Notes: a model not told the origin generated them from the letters alone. Positions 12,461 through 24,653 are shown, counted from the first letter of the stretch. The stretch: DNA of 64,000 bases from Cliona cf. orientalis (GCA_963930775.1 OZ005689.1:35666694-35730693), one strand, 5' to 3'. Made by a program: numbers and translations.

Positions 12461-12836
12461 GGTTCCTCACATAACCAGAGAAATGAGCAGCTGGTACCTG
12501 CATGACAAGAAATAGGTTATGGAACACATATCCCGGTTCTACGTTATTTCTAAGTAAAATATACGCCATATTGCCATACATGAATATATTATTTTTAAGA
12601 GCTAGGCTTGCCATCTATTATCTCTATTACTCTATTAATTCCTATTCCTTATTATAACCATGCTATTTATAATTATTCCTTTATCTGTTGATGTTTACCT
12701 ATAGATATCTATTATTATTACTATTATTATTATTATTATTATTGTTATTACTTTACAGCAAAGTTGAAGGACAGCTACGAATTGTAGCAGCCTGACAATA
12801 CTCTACAGAAAAAAATTTGTCTAGCTACTACTAATT
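12461..12836. other. Spacer with TTA microsatellite
   Basis: This AT-rich spacer lies between the first direct repeat and B1. An (ATT)n tract lies at about 12710-12752. No gene is supported. Confidence 0.6.
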
Positions 12837-13504
12837 GTGACCGGATTTGGGAAAACCCTCCGTATGGGATTTTTTTCAGAAAATTGAGTTTGATGCATGG
12901 TTGATAAGCTCTACCATAGAGCTAACCCGCGTTCAAGTCTTAGGCCGATCGCGCGCTTCGTTGTGGAGATACAGCGCTTTGTTTGTGATCGCGCCACACC
13001 CCCAATAATCGAGAAATTACGGTCTAAAGGCGTTGCTATGCACGCGTATGGCGTTTCCGCATACTACGCGTGACCCGGAAATCAATTAAATGGACCTGGG
13101 CAGAGCCGTTTGAAATGAACATAAAGATCGAGCAAGAGTTGAATTTCGTTGTTGACAAGGACAGCCGATTGTTCTTAGATGCCCAAGAAGCTAAAAAGGT
13201 AAGCGAACGTACAGTAGATCAATGAATCTAGCTGTATCTAGGTAGAGAATTCTAATTACCGCCCATAGCAACGGGCTCCGTGTACGGTGGCTGTGCCGAC
13301 TAGGTGGGTCAAAATGAAGGCTTATTTCGCCTTCGTATAGCATGACTAGCCTCCGTAGAAGACGGCAACAGTTAGAAGAAGGGTTGTTCGATATGTATAT
13401 GACAAAACCTGGACTTTGACAAATTTAGACCTTAGCTACTAAAAACGCGCATTGCGCGAATCGCGCGCGGATCCCATACGGAGGGTTTTCTCAAATCCGG
13501 TCAC
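12837..13504. mobile_element. Non-autonomous GTGACC element B1
   Basis: It runs from GTGACCGGATTTGGGAAAAC to its inverted complement. It is flanked by AATT on both sides (12833-12836, 13505-13508), a 4-bp target duplication. It contains an inward-facing 84-bp open segment (13115-13198) that starts with ATG and ends at a GT splice-donor-like site (AAAAAG then GTAAGC). Confidence 0.9.
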
Positions 13505-13559
13505 AATTTTTTGTCACACATAGGCCAGATTAATTATTAGTAAATTTTGTGCGTGGCAA

Positions 13560-14104
13560 TCTACCTATCTATCCGATTCTATCAAAAATTCATAACGATA
13601 ATATTATTACATTAACCGCAAGCAGGAATATCGCCAAGGATCAAAATCCTTCCTTCGACGACTGTTAGGGTAAATATAAAGATCGCCGCAGTGATAGAGC
13701 TGTTCGAGGCAATGGGCGGAATCGGATCGAGAGAAGGGGGTGGGTTGGGCGTGTGAAAGGGGTGCTGGATACAAGATAACGTGGCGTCATAAGGCGTAGC
13801 TCAATGCATCTGACTTTAGTGCGTTTTGACCACACCCCTGGAGACACAAATGTTCGATCGACACTTGCTCGCTGAACGGCTTCGTAAGTCTGGTTAACAT
13901 AAAGGTTATCTTTTTGTATTTTATACCTATTTATGATAGCTTTGTCCACAGGATTTAAAATACATCGGGATGCATGCAACCAATCCTTGGGCCACCAGTG
14001 CCGTACATCTTCGCGCCCATAGTAGCGATTCCGGACAATCGACCTGTGGCAATAAAAGCAGCCATAACTTGGCAACGGATTTAGCTATGAACAGGAAACA
14101 AACC
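13560..14104. repeat. Direct repeat, copy 2 (545 bp)
   Basis: This is the second copy of 11924-12460, beginning 55 bp after the right end of B1. The longest minus-strand frame (GCFYCHRSIV onward) is open for about 136 codons here but is shorter in copy 1 because of the small indel, so coding is doubtful. Confidence 0.85.
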
Positions 14105-14559
14105 ATAAGTTAGCTGAATGACAGGCCTTTCTTCTGAATCTTTAATCAAGCGAATCGGTTAACCACATGCTTTGCGATTTTGATTTTTAGCTCTAAGTGC
14201 CTCATTCAACATAGAATCCGTAGCCATATCAAATGAACGTCGCTGACACGTAGTAGTGAAGTCGAAGCAGATCAAACTGAAGTGCAGAGAAGAGGCGGAA
14301 ACGGCGATCTTTGCTGGACAGCAACGAGAATAACTGTTGCGAGAGTGACTATCTCTGGCCCTGCAGCCGCTTTTAATACCTGCACACCAGCCCTGGGCAG
14401 TCTAGAGCAGCAGCTGCCCCCCGCCAGTCCGCCATCTTCCATGAATGCAATTACTATAGCTATCTTCTTGCCGCCTCCCGCCCGACGATGCACGAGTGTG
14501 CGCATGTACACACACGACAGTTGCATGCATGCGGTACATTGCAACTATAAGAGCTTATT
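14105..14559. other. Stretch with one possible minus-strand first exon
   Basis: On the minus strand ATG 14229 opens MATDSMLNEALRAKNQNRK and runs to a GT-like site near 14163. It could be a first exon, but no partner exon is identifiable. The remainder (14230-14559) contains GC-richer sequence without a supported gene. Confidence 0.25.
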
Positions 14560-14855
14560 TTTTAAGAATGTGCTTATTTTCTTCCATTTGTGCTCACAGT
14601 GTATTGCTCAGCATATCTACTCTAGAGGAAGGATTTTCAATTACCATTTTGAGATTCTCAGCTGCCTGTAGGTAGAGATTCGCGGTGGTATAAATGAATT
14701 GAATGCTTGAGTAGAGTATCTTTATCTCTTCTACTATCTGTAGGAAGCAGAACCGAGCAAGGACTACAGAAGATACCATCTAAACAGGGGCTGTACCTCA
14801 GCCATGGACATTTCTCTAGCCAGTGGAAAATTGTATGCAAAAATCTATTTTAGTG
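14560..14855 (-). pseudogene. Second TTF-zinc-finger hAT fragment
   Basis: The minus-strand translation shows WLEKCPWLRYSPCLDGIFCS and CSVLLPT. An LLKHSIHLYHRE block follows, then in another frame AENLKMVIENPSSRVD and MEENKH. This order (WLRYS...GIFC..C...H..) is typical of the TTF-type zinc-finger leader of hAT/DUF4371 proteins. The frame breaks at about 14660, and no catalytic domain follows. It is a degraded fragment. Confidence 0.6.
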
Positions 14856-14940
14856 CGTAACTCGAACAAGCTTTGTTCTTTCAACATGAAACACCCAGCG
14901 CTGAATAGGCCTCGTCAAGAGGAAGCTATCGACACCTTAA

Positions 14941-15122
14941 GGCCATATAAAATAACTTACTTGATTCTCATCCACCTTTTTCCAAAAAATAGGGGCGGGA
15001 GGAGGCATTTTATTTTTATTTTTTATTCATCAGGACACTAGAAAGAGCATAAAATTCATAGAGGCGGCCTGTAGAAATTGGGAAGGCCGGGATGAGAATC
15101 AAGAAAGTTATTTTATATGGCC
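14941..15122. mobile_element. 182-bp MITE with TAA target duplication
   Basis: Inverted ends GGCCATATAAAATAACTT and its near-complement enclose a short AT-rich core. TAA lies on each side (14938-14940, 15123-15125). A 3-bp TWA duplication is characteristic of PIF/Harbinger-type MITEs; the family is inferred from that alone. Confidence 0.8.
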
Positions 15123-15221
15123 TAACCGTATGAATTGCTATCGCTACCACTTTGTGATATCGAGCTGAACAATCGGGCGTCCGGAATTGCTACCCATAAA
15201 TCCCTCACCTTCATCAAGAGT

Positions 15222-16735
15222 CTATCCCTCAGGATAGTCCGAGTGAGGCGGCAAATGCCCAAATGATGCCAAGAAGGACGTGTCAGCAGCAGTTACAACC
15301 ATCTCCAACCTAGCGTCAAGTGGGACTGATGGGTGTACCACCTTGAGAAGCTCAAAATATGTCCAAAAAGTGCGGACTTCATCCCAGACACATTTGAACT
15401 TCGTGTGAGTGCTCACGTAAGCTGCACCCAGGAGGTAGGTGAGTAAGTTGGGGTGACCTGCAAGAGGCACACGTTCCTCCATTGCTTTCACCATCGGAGT
15501 ATAAAACTGGATATATATTGCACATTCCTCTCCAAGAGCGGCTTGCAGAGCTGGAGGACGTGGCATAATTGCTTTGACATTACCCAGCTCTGACAGGTCT
15601 ACAACTACCCTACCTGCCTACTACTACTCTACTCCTCTAATACCTCCTCCTGTATTGCCATTCCTGAAATTAACTCTAAGCAACTCACCTTGGATCCAAC
15701 TGTATGTCCTTTGCCTGTGCCAAAAGAGGGAGTACAATTCATCAGTGCATGTGAGGTTTACAGCTAGGTGGAGGGATATCTTCATAAGATTGCTCAGGTC
15801 AAACAAAGTTCCCAGTCCGAAGGCCTCCGGACCAAGGGATTCATCTTCAAGTAGCTTTCATTGTCCATACGCAAAGCAAATAAAGAACCACTCGAAATCA
15901 TCCACTACTAAAGCTTGCAGGGCCTGGTCTATGTCAGCTATATCTTCCTCATACAAGCGTGTGTATCTTGGGAGAATATCTGTTTCTTGCACTGTCCGTA
16001 TGATGTTGTAGCAGCGTGTCCGGGTGTTTGGTGGTAGGCTTCGGAGGGCAGGGATTAATACAGAATTCCACCACACTTTAGGAAGACGCTTTGAGTGCTC
16101 TTTCCTCTCTGATATTCGCACTTGCAGCAGCGGTTGATTTTGATCTGAAGACCGCGTGGATTTGACCATACAGGAAGAGAGAATATGTAAGCTTGAAGCC
16201 TGGCAACCATTTCTTAAAGCTGGACAACTCATCAAGAAGCTCATCAAACATTTGTGACTTGCCAAACTTTCTGCTGCAAGTCACATATCGGATATGTGCT
16301 CCAGACCCTTGCCTCTCCATATTTTGTCAGCCTAAAAGTCGACAGACACCTGTATTGACAAAGAAATGTGAGTGAATATATAGAGTAAGAATGTGTATAT
16401 TATCATACTTAGATCCATGTTATATATCACATCATCTACAGTGGCTGGGTGTACTTGGGGAGAATTGAATATTGAGAAACTGCCTTCTGCAAGGCAGGGG
16501 TGTTGGTCTTTGGACAGTGCTTCCAGATTAATCCTTTCTCCACCCTCTTCATCACTCTCTTCAAATACTTCATCACCACTCTGGCCTCCAGCGTCCTGTG
16601 AGGGATGAAAGACAACTCTACATACCTTATGGGTACAGTACCAATTTTTGACATACATTCTCTTGCTCTTCATCCTCCACATCTCCTACTGGAGATTCTT
16701 CCCCATCTTCTATTGATTCCCTATTGGATACATCA
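15222..16735 (-). pseudogene. Uncharacterised multi-exon gene, broken
   Basis: The minus-strand blocks follow a consistent order. An acidic leader (GDEVFEESDEEGG, about 16610-16400) ends VHPATVDDVIYNMDL. Next comes FDELLDELSSFKKWLPGFK (about 16240). A third block has KVWWNSVLIPALRSLPPNTR and DDFEWFFICFAYGQ (16090-15861). In the same frame, after a TGA at 15858-15860, GLGTLFDLSNLMKISLHLAV continues to a GT donor. A last exon (about 15590-15222) contains LQAALGEECAIYIQFYTPMV and FKCVWDEVRTFWTYFELL. GT/AG sites separate several blocks. One frameshift near 16130 and the TGA break it. I do not recognise the family; it may be a host gene relic or transposon cargo. Confidence 0.5.
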
Positions 16736-16739
16736 TCTT

Positions 16740-17586
16740 TCTTTGGTGACCAATCAAGACAATGTCATAATTATGATATAATTGAGGTTGTAACTCACGC
16801 TCCATTCATCCCCACTATACTCCTCCTGTGCCATGTCTGTTACTCTCCTCTCCTCACTCCAACTTGTCAGAGTCAATGGTTTGGTCTCCTTTGGATTACA
16901 AACTTATTTGTACTGCCACAACACGTATGTAAGTGAGCTTCAAATAGGAAACCAAAATTGCGCCAAAACGTGAACCATTGAACCCAATGTTTAAGAGACC
17001 AGAATTTGATGCTTATAATAATTATTCTAATGCCTTAATCCCCTGTCTAGAGTGTGTGTCAGATTCAATTTTGTCTCCATGCCCCTGTTCATTATAATAA
17101 TCCCTAGCTAGCTTTTCTAGCTTCTCTATTATAATTATACCCTGTTAACTACTACTACTTTCTTTATATCAGTTTCTTTAGTTTTGGGTATTTACTTGAT
17201 TAGCTCTTAGCCGCAGCATTGTGCATCCTTTGCATTGCCGCAAGCATTGTTATAGATAACAAAATCACCATGTTAATACTTCCTTAATTCTTCCTTCTCA
17301 TACAACTGCAACCGCATGGTGGTTTGTATAAAAAAATAATTTAATTGAGTACCTGAGTGGTTTAAAGATATTAAAACTCTGTCATGACAGTAAGGGCCTT
17401 CCAGTACTCGTTCATAAATTGCAGTGTTTCACTACAGCTAATCTCTGCCTCTATCTGGGCGCACTTATCAAGTTAAGATCGCGCAAATTTAGTGGGTGGA
17501 GTCAACGCACAATCGCTTTCGTATTAAACGCTATCGCCTAGCTAGCAAGTCCCTCTCGATGTAAGTTCTAAGTATAGGGGAAAATT
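16740..17586. other. Gene-free AT-rich stretch
   Basis: No convincing gene, repeat or regulatory element is visible. Short frames here have no splice or homology support. Confidence 0.5.
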
Positions 17587-17849
17587 GTGACCCACTATGG
17601 AAAAATCGACCACTCGCGATTTTTTATGAAAATCGCGTTTTGGGTATGGATCGACGCAGATTTTACTATAGAGTTCAATGGTCAAAGAGCTAGGCTCTAA
17701 AAAGTTTCCTAAGCCGAGTTATGGCCAAAAAATTGTACACGGGTCACCCGTGCTTCAGTTCACAATTTTTCGAGAAACGGAGCGTTTTGTACGTAACGTT
17801 CAATGTTTCCGTATACGCTCCGTATTACACCACGCGGTTAGTCAAGATA

Positions 17850-17947
17850 ATGGATTTGCCGGGAAAGAAGGCCAAGGTCTATGAAGCGATCGCGTATATC
17901 AAGGGACCGGAACCATTCTACCAAGAAAGCGATGGAAGGCACGCCGT
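17850..17947 (+). other. Exon-like open segment in C1 terminal region
   Basis: ATG 17850 opens MDLPGKKAKVYEAIAYIKGP and continues FYQESDGRHA to a GTAAGT donor at 17948. It lies 263 bp inside the C1 end. The corresponding segment in the B elements lies 277-278 bp inside and likewise ends at GTRAGC. C2 keeps the ATG and the following GGGAAAGA but is diverged after that. Function unknown. Confidence 0.4.
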
Positions 17948-18487
17948 GTAAGTTATCTATGTTCGTTTATACTACCTTTTTGTATGACACTCCTGGGTGT
18001 GGCCCTCATACAGAGCGTCTAGCAGTCTTAATACTTTTACCCAGGGTAGAAAGAAAGCCCATAGCTGCGTCTCTTTGTGTGCCGCTTGGCATACAGAACT
18101 GTCATGAAAGCCTTTTCTTCCGGGTTTGACAAGTAGCCCATAGATTTAAGTTTTGTATTAAAAATCAAGTAACACGCTGACTAGTGCACACGCTATGAAT
18201 CATAATTGAATGTTTGTTCTCTTCAGAATTCTTGGAGTTTTGTTACACCCTCTTTGAGGGGCCTATGATTATTGGTGGTCATCCAACAAAGAACACACAA
18301 AAACAAAGGTAGCGTTCAATAAAAAAAACTTGAAAAAAAAACATACATGTATGTTGTGTGTGTGCAAGAGCTTAAGCATGATAGTGTGTGTGTGTGTGCG
18401 GCAAGCTATTTCATGGGGTAGGTTCTGGCATTGTGCCCTGGCTTATGACAGACTCCACACAGTCTGGCTCGCTTGGCTGGTGGCTCA

Positions 18488-21106
18488 TCAGTGGGGGGAT
18501 CGGCGGGAGGAGGAGTAGGCGAGGGGGGAGAAGTTGGAGATGGGGGGGTTGGATGGCAAGGTGTCTGCTGATTCACTCGGCAGTGGGCAGGTACTGTCCT
18601 TTAGGTGGTCTGGGCAGAACTCCCTAATCTTATTATAAAGATACCACTGCCGCTGGAGTGAGAGACCGGATGGAGGGAGGATTGGGGGTAGCTCATCTGC
18701 CTTGGGAGACCAGTCCTTCACCTTAAGTAAAGTTCTCTGCACTTCAGGTGAACCAGCTTTCTCCTTGACAAAGATGGTCCCAGGAGAGGATGAGGAGAAG
18801 TGAAGATGATGCAGCTTCTTTATCCCCTTCACCTTGGTGCAAAAAGTGGAGAAGTAGTCCTGACAGTTGTATGTGGCAACGATAGGACTACCATCTTCCC
18901 GCCCAGCTGGCTGAGCCACATTCACGGATGCCGACTCGTTCACCACCATGACAAGATCAGTGAGACCACCCACCTTCGTCCTTCGGTACCTCTTTTTCAA
19001 GAGGCCGAAACACCAATCCGGACTGAACTTGGTGTGCCCGGGAATCATGAAAGATAAGGTGATCTCGGTGTGTAGCCCAGTCATCACCCTCCAGAGCAAG
19101 TACTGGACCATGATCGCATTTTTATTCTGCCCACCACAGTTATCGGCGTGCAGGTGTACCGTCTTCTCGCCCAGCCCATGGTGTGCGAAGAAATGATGGA
19201 GCATACTGACGATGGCGTTGGAGCCCTTCCCCATGTCGACAGCCTCATCGATCAAGTAGTTCACCTGTCGGGGGAGGGACTCGCAACACACACCGAAGAT
19301 GGCACACTTTCTAGGTGTCAAGAAGTACATGGGGCCGGGCTGAAGAGGATCGTTCGGGTAAAACACCTGCTGCGCCATGTCAAAACTGTAGTGGGCAGAG
19401 ATAGGTGTGGTGTTGGCTGGTCGCTGTGATGTTGGTGGTGGAGGGGAGAAGGAAGGTACCATCCTCAGTGAAGTGGGCAACCACTGATGTCTTTGCTGTC
19501 TCCAAAGCTGCCCGGTAGACCGATCGCTCAGTGGTAACATCGACGAGGTGAAGCTCGGCTTGTTTGATGGTCTGCATGTACAATGTATTATGGTGCATAC
19601 TCAATTAAAGCCCACCTCACATACTGTATACCATGTATTGTAACATGCTTATTATGTACATGCACATGTACATGTACTTACTATCGTCTTTTCCTCGTCA
19701 GGTCGATTAGCAGCACGTGTGATGGCAGTGCTGTTCTGTTGGCATACCCAACACATATCACTCATGGGCTTCATCACCACAATGTATGGGAGAAGCTGAC
19801 GCCAGAGCTGAGTGAACGTTGAGTATGCCACCACTCTCATCACGCCGCCTGCTGCTGCCTGGCAATAGAGGTCCCAGATGGCGCGCTTGTCGGTGCTGGA
19901 TGGGAGGAGCTTCACATCTGAGTCCTTGTAGCCGGGAACTCGGCCCGGTAGTAACATGGCATTGGAGTCTGGTGAGTATGTGGTTGGAATTGAACAATGG
20001 AGTGATTGATGCACTAGTACTGTATAGCTGTTTACATGCAGATAGTAATGTAATCATCTCTCTCTCTCACCCACACACACACACACACCCACACATCTCT
20101 TTCTCTCTAGTTTCGCCCACCCCCCCCCCCCCCCACCCCCCGCTCGTCACTCATACACACACACCCATCTCCCTCCCCTTCTCTCCCTCTCACTCTACAG
20201 ATCTACACACACCAGCATAGTTCAAAATGAACTGTACGATGTCCTGGATTTGATTCAGTGACAGTCCAGTCTTCTTCCGCTTCCCCGTGTTGCCGTGGAC
20301 CCTGGCTACTACTCCACTCGCCATGTAGCTGGCCTTGATGGCTTTGAAGCGACCGTAGCCCACGGCGTGCAGAAAGAGGAAGGTCTTCTGGCATATCCTC
20401 ATGCCGTTATGGTTGAACATGGTATAGGACTTTCCCCTCTCCTGCCTTCGGTGTGAAGAGGTCTCCCCAGAGAAGCAGCCAGCCATCACCTGACCCATGA
20501 CAACCAAATCCAACTCGTCATGGGTCAATTCTAGCATCTGGCAACGAACAGAGCGAAAGTGTTCAGCTGTGATGGTGGTGCAGCATGGGCTTCAATTTGG
20601 CCCCAGATCGCACTTGCAGCCGTCCTGTGCAAACTGCTGGATAAGTCGCTCTTCAGCTTCATCCACTGCACGCTGATCGACTGGGATTGTGGTATCACTA
20701 TCAAGCTGGCCCCGGCTTACTCCAGCCTCCATAATCTCAGCTGCTGTGGGTTCTTCCACTGGCTCTTCCTCGGCGTCCTCATCATCCTCTGCTGGTGGAT
20801 CGTCAACTAGTGGATCCAAGCTCAGCTGCTCATCATCCTCGGGTGGATCAGAGCTACGTACTGCTGTTGAGGTGTCTAGATCTACGTAGATGTATAGTAC
20901 ATAGCAAAGTATGTTAGCTCTCATTATTCATTATTCAATTATGGATGCTGTATAATTAAAGGGTTGGGTTACGCGTAGGTGGGGGCTATACCTTCCGAGT
21001 CTTCGAGGTACTCGTCGATGAGTTCGAGGAGGGCGTCGGCGTCTGCTGACTCGAGATCACGATCGGCACCAAGGAGGTTGAGGGCTCTCGCAACTTTGTC
21101 CGCCAT
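18488..21106 (-). pseudogene. C1 transposase gene, four exons, two breaks
   Basis: Exon 1 is 21106-20992 (MADKVARALNLLGADRD...). Exon 2 is 20881-20213 (acidic, then CKCDLGPN, then ELTHDELDLVVMGQV). Exon 3 is 19968-19682 (AMLLPGRVPGY, MSDMCWVCQQN). Exon 4 is 19571-18491 with the DDE core: FLTPRKCAIFGVC, NYLIDEA, HADNCGGQNKN and GHTKFSPDWCFGLLKKR. All junctions are GT/AG and keep frame. An in-frame TGA at 20592-20594 and a frameshift near 19430 inactivate it. This is a DDE-type transposase of an uncharacterised family; the Asp residues in NYLIDEA, HADN and SPDW are my catalytic candidates. The tail is Pro/Ser-rich. Confidence 0.8.
20060..20190. repeat. CT/CA microsatellites and poly-C tract
   Basis: Stacked (CT)n, (CA)n and a C-run occupy intron 2 of the C1 gene. 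They form a polypyrimidine-rich stretch on the plus strand. Confidence 0.85.
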
Positions 21107-21419
21107 AGCTGCAGCATGCACTGTGCGTGTGAGCTATCGAAGCGCGGGTATCGTCATGGAGACCGCCCGCTACTTGTAGATTTTATTGATTGTAAGTCCG
21201 TGCAAGTAGCTAGCTAAACTGTAGTCCCTCCTTTCTCCAGATCATTACAGTAGTCAAACAACATTGTATTGCAATAAAAGTTTATGATTGAACAGAGAAA
21301 AGATCATACTTTCATAATATGACAAGAAAAAAATTGAAAAAAAAAGTTGTCGGGTATTGAACCCCATACTCGAAAATCATTATTTTGCGCAAGTGGTCGA
21401 TTTTTCCATAGTGGGTCAC

Positions 21420-22566
21420 AATTGTACTACCTAGAAGGTCATTCAACTATCAATCATAATGTTATGGTTCGACGGTTCATCTATCGGTGATCCATGTATG
21501 CCCATTGTTGAAACGGCCACTCCAATTCAATTAATTGTTACCCCGCACGCATGCGCAAGGGGTAAAGTAATCGTATCGACAGTGCCCACTCAATACTTTC
21601 TGCTCATGCGCATAATAAACATTATGAACTGGTAATGGTCGTCAACAACCCTAGTGGCGTATGTTACGCAGAGCCCCATCTAATCAGATACCCTATATAC
21701 ATCTACCTAGTCTAGATCTGGTGCAGAGAGAGAGAGCCCTATAAATACAACAAACAATGTAAAAGTATCATACTGCTTCCATTTTTTGGACTGCTGAAGT
21801 TTTGACAACAATTTTCCACCAAACCCGTGATTACTATTAAAACAAGCTGCCCGCCTACATGAATTTTTGGGCTCAAGGAATGAGAAACTTCGAGCCTGGC
21901 TTAATTCTGCCGAGAAGGAGATTACCGCGGCTGCCCAAGCTGCTGTGTGCGCCGCGTGCCGCTCAATAGCCGTCGTTGGCCGGACACCCATCCGCTCGCC
22001 GCGCCCACCAATTTGTTTGAAACTTAACTTGACCATTACCCCGCGCGCATGCGCAAGAGGTCAGTTTATCAGTCTATGCCTGTATGCTTAAGCATCTTGG
22101 CACAGTGGGTTATAACGGCGATCAAATATAGCAAAGAAACAGACTCGGCCTTGTTTGGATTCGATCGACACTGGCTACTGGGGCTAGGTATATGGTGGGT
22201 TTCACCCATTGATTAAGTTACGATGTCATTTACTTGCTGCATTGGTGTTTATTTATAGGAGCTAAGCTGTGGTTGGTGATAATTTCCTTAGAAGCATGAG
22301 GTCAAAGGTTTTAGGATGTGACCAGAGGTAAATTGACCTGAAGATTAAAAAAAACCCACAAACCACGCCCATACATGAATTAGTTTTTAAGTTATGACAG
22401 GATGCATTGGTGTTTACATCATGATAGGAGTCAATCTGAGGTTGGTGATAATTTATTGTGAAATTCAACAAACCACAAGCCACACCCACAAAATGAACCT
22501 CGTACCATTAATGCATGCATGTTCTATTCCAAATGTGTCGCCCAAATCCTAAATCCATTCTGTATA
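21420..22566. other. Intergenic stretch with a repeated 28-bp palindrome and a dispersed repeat
   Basis: The near-palindrome TTACCCCGCACGCATGCGCA, continuing AGGGGTAA, lies at about 21539. A close direct copy lies at about 22035. Between them an open plus-strand patch (KLRAWLNSAEKEITAAAQAA) has no supporting splice sites. From 22205 to 22500 there is a diverged copy of the repeat at 3457-4062. No gene is claimed. Confidence 0.5.
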
Positions 22567-22960
22567 CAGTGCTACAGAGCAAGAGAGTAGATTTTTACCA
22601 CTGTGTGGTTTTTGCAGTGTTTTGTGGTTAAACGTGCATGTATCTTTATTTGATTTGATACCCAGTTAGGTCAATGGATGGACTATCTACATATGCAGTG
22701 GAAAGCTGATATCACCTTCTATATGGCTTCAGCATGCAAGAATGGCCAAAAATTTCCGATTCTTATGTTAGGCACAGTTTCACGGGATTGGATTATAGTT
22801 AAGAACCATGATTTGAATTGAAGATAGGCACCAACTAGATACATCTTTGTGCCAAATAAGACGTCTTAACTACAAAGAGTCACGGAGATATTCACCAAAA
22901 TAGCCTAAAATATGGTCCACATACGCTAGGCACAGAATCTTGCATGAAAGCTTTAGTTAA

Positions 22961-24653
22961 CCCTTTAACTGGCGTAGGCGCATGGAGGCGCCCGGAAAGG
23001 GTCGTTTGTTCAAAAAATCACAAAAATAGACCAGAACGACCTATGCTCTTTTTAAACGTACCAGTAGATAGAGAAAAAGTTTCTCTACCTCGTGGTATTT
23101 TTTGCGAGGTCAAAAAGTGCACGTTGCTGTATAGTACGAGCTATTGAAAATCGATCGAAATTTTTCCGGTTTCTTTGTTACGATGGCTAGTCGCTTGAGT
23201 GTCTACGATGTGCTTGAGAGGCTAGATGACGATGATGATGGGCTGTATTCAGGGGATGAGAGTGACTGTGAGGCAAAAGGGATCTCTGGATACATGCCTG
23301 AGGCCGATGACGGCCTCTTGGCAGATATTGCCAGCGGAGAAGCGCTGGATGACGAGGAAGAAGAAGGCAGTATGGACGCTGATGATGCCTCTTCTTCAGC
23401 AATCACTACTGGTCCGGTTTCAGGTCAGTATTTGTAGGTAATAGCTACTTCTAGATCTTAGCTCATAGTACATGAAGTGAATCAGAGTAACTGAAGTTTA
23501 TAAAGTATCATAAACTGTCTCATTACTAGATGACAATGATGATGATGATGATGGAGACTCTACGTCGCGTACTTCACCAGTACACTCAGATGCTGGCTCT
23601 GACAGTGGCAGGTCCAGAAGTGGTAGGAGCAGGGGTCATTCTGGTAGTGACAGTGAGTCTGATTTGAGTGATACTGGTAGAGGTAGGAGTAGGATTCGAG
23701 GACGTGGGCGTGGCAGGGGACGTGGACGGGGGAGGGGGAGGGGTCGCGGTAGGGGTGGGACTAGAGGTAGAGGTAGAGGCCGAGGTGGTGCTGGCCGAGG
23801 CAGGGGTACAGGTACAAGTAGTCGAAGGGATGATGGGCTGACAGACAGGGAAAGGGATGTCCTCATAGAGGGGTGGAAGAAGCAGGACAATGTTTTTACC
23901 CGTTTCCCATTCGCTGGTCCAACGCCTGGCCCCTCTACGCCATCGGCAGGGGAGTCCGCTAGTGCTTGTTTTGGTAGGTTCTTCACCGAGGAGGTGTGGG
24001 ACCTACTAGTTGAAGAAACAAACCGATACGCAACACAGAGTAGTTTCTTGCTTGAATGTTTTTCCTTCAGTAGAGCTTCCTTTTTTGCTTGCACGTGGGG
24101 TTGTGGAATAGGGCCAATGGTTTACTGCCAGAGGCGATACCACAATAAAAAAAGCGAGTCCATGACTGCACCTCCTGGGTGGACATGGAAGCAGTCACAT
24201 GGAAGCAGTCACCATAGTACATGTAGCAATGTGTGGAAAGGCACCATATTGTGGTTATTGTTCAACTTTGATCCTTCTGTGCATCCCTGTGTTGTACCGT
24301 TCTGGTAAAAAGACTATTCCGCCATACTTCAAATGGCCATATCTCTGGCATCTTTTGAGTTACAACACTCAAAAAAAATTTTTCTTGTTCAGAAGGTGTG
24401 CTAGATTTAGAAAAAAAAATAAAAAAAATTTTTATACTAAGTTTTGTACCCATGATCCCTCAGTTTCGAATAAATTAGCGTCGACGGCAGGGTTACGGGG
24501 TTGCCATGGCAACGAAAGTTTCACCATAATTTTCTCTGGCCTGTGTACTTTCTAAAAATATATGGTTGCTAAGGACTTTATTAAAGTGTAGGCTCTCTAT
24601 GATTTTTTGAAACTATTCTATTTTTTCCTCAAACATATTCACCAGTTAAAGGG
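22961..24653 (+). mobile_element. Truncated piggyBac transposon
   Basis: Terminal repeats CCCTTTAACTGG and CCAGTTAAAGGG are each bordered by TTAA (22957-22960, 24654-24657), the diagnostic piggyBac target. The element is 1693 bp, shorter than coding piggyBacs, and keeps only the start of the transposase gene. It lies inside F. Confidence 0.93.
23183..24308 (+). pseudogene. piggyBac transposase N-terminal part
   Basis: ATG 23183 begins MASRLSVYDVLERLDDDDDG. Exon 1 (23183-23423) is acidic and joins in frame to exon 2 (from 23530) across GT/AG sites. Exon 2 has a second acidic/Ser tract, then a long Arg-Gly repeat (about 23690-23815). It ends in the conserved piggyBac N-terminal motif FAGPTPGPS, FGRFFTEEVWDLLVEETNRY. 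After about 24035 the sequence no longer resembles the family, and the catalytic DDD domain is missing. Arg-Gly tracts are known RNA- or nucleic-acid-binding modules; such a long one in this position is unusual. Confidence 0.85.

Larger units (their letters stand above)
17587..21419 (-). mobile_element. DNA transposon C1 (GTGACCCACTATGG termini)
   Basis: The element starts GTGACCCACTATGGAAAAAT and ends with its inverted complement. AATT flanks both ends (17583-17586 and 21420-21423). It carries the spliced transposase gene on the minus strand. At the other end is an inward-facing exon-like segment (17850-17947). C2 (48716-50337) is a shorter relative with the same ends, and the B family shares the GTGACC start and the 4-bp AT-only target duplication. 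Confidence 0.9.

Noticed and set aside
11924-14104. The 540-bp direct repeats as an LTR pair
   Set aside because: There are no TG...CA ends, primer-binding site or reverse-transcriptase/gag sequence between them. The spacer holds only B1 and AT-rich DNA.
14282-14671. Overlapping plus and minus frames around 14.3-14.6 kb as genes
   Set aside because: They overlap each other antisense without recognisable motifs; only the minus-strand zinc-finger fragment to the right has family resemblance.
23187-24094. Minus-strand Pro/Leu/Arg/His-rich frames
   Set aside because: They are antisense shadows of the acidic and Arg-Gly tracts of the piggyBac gene.
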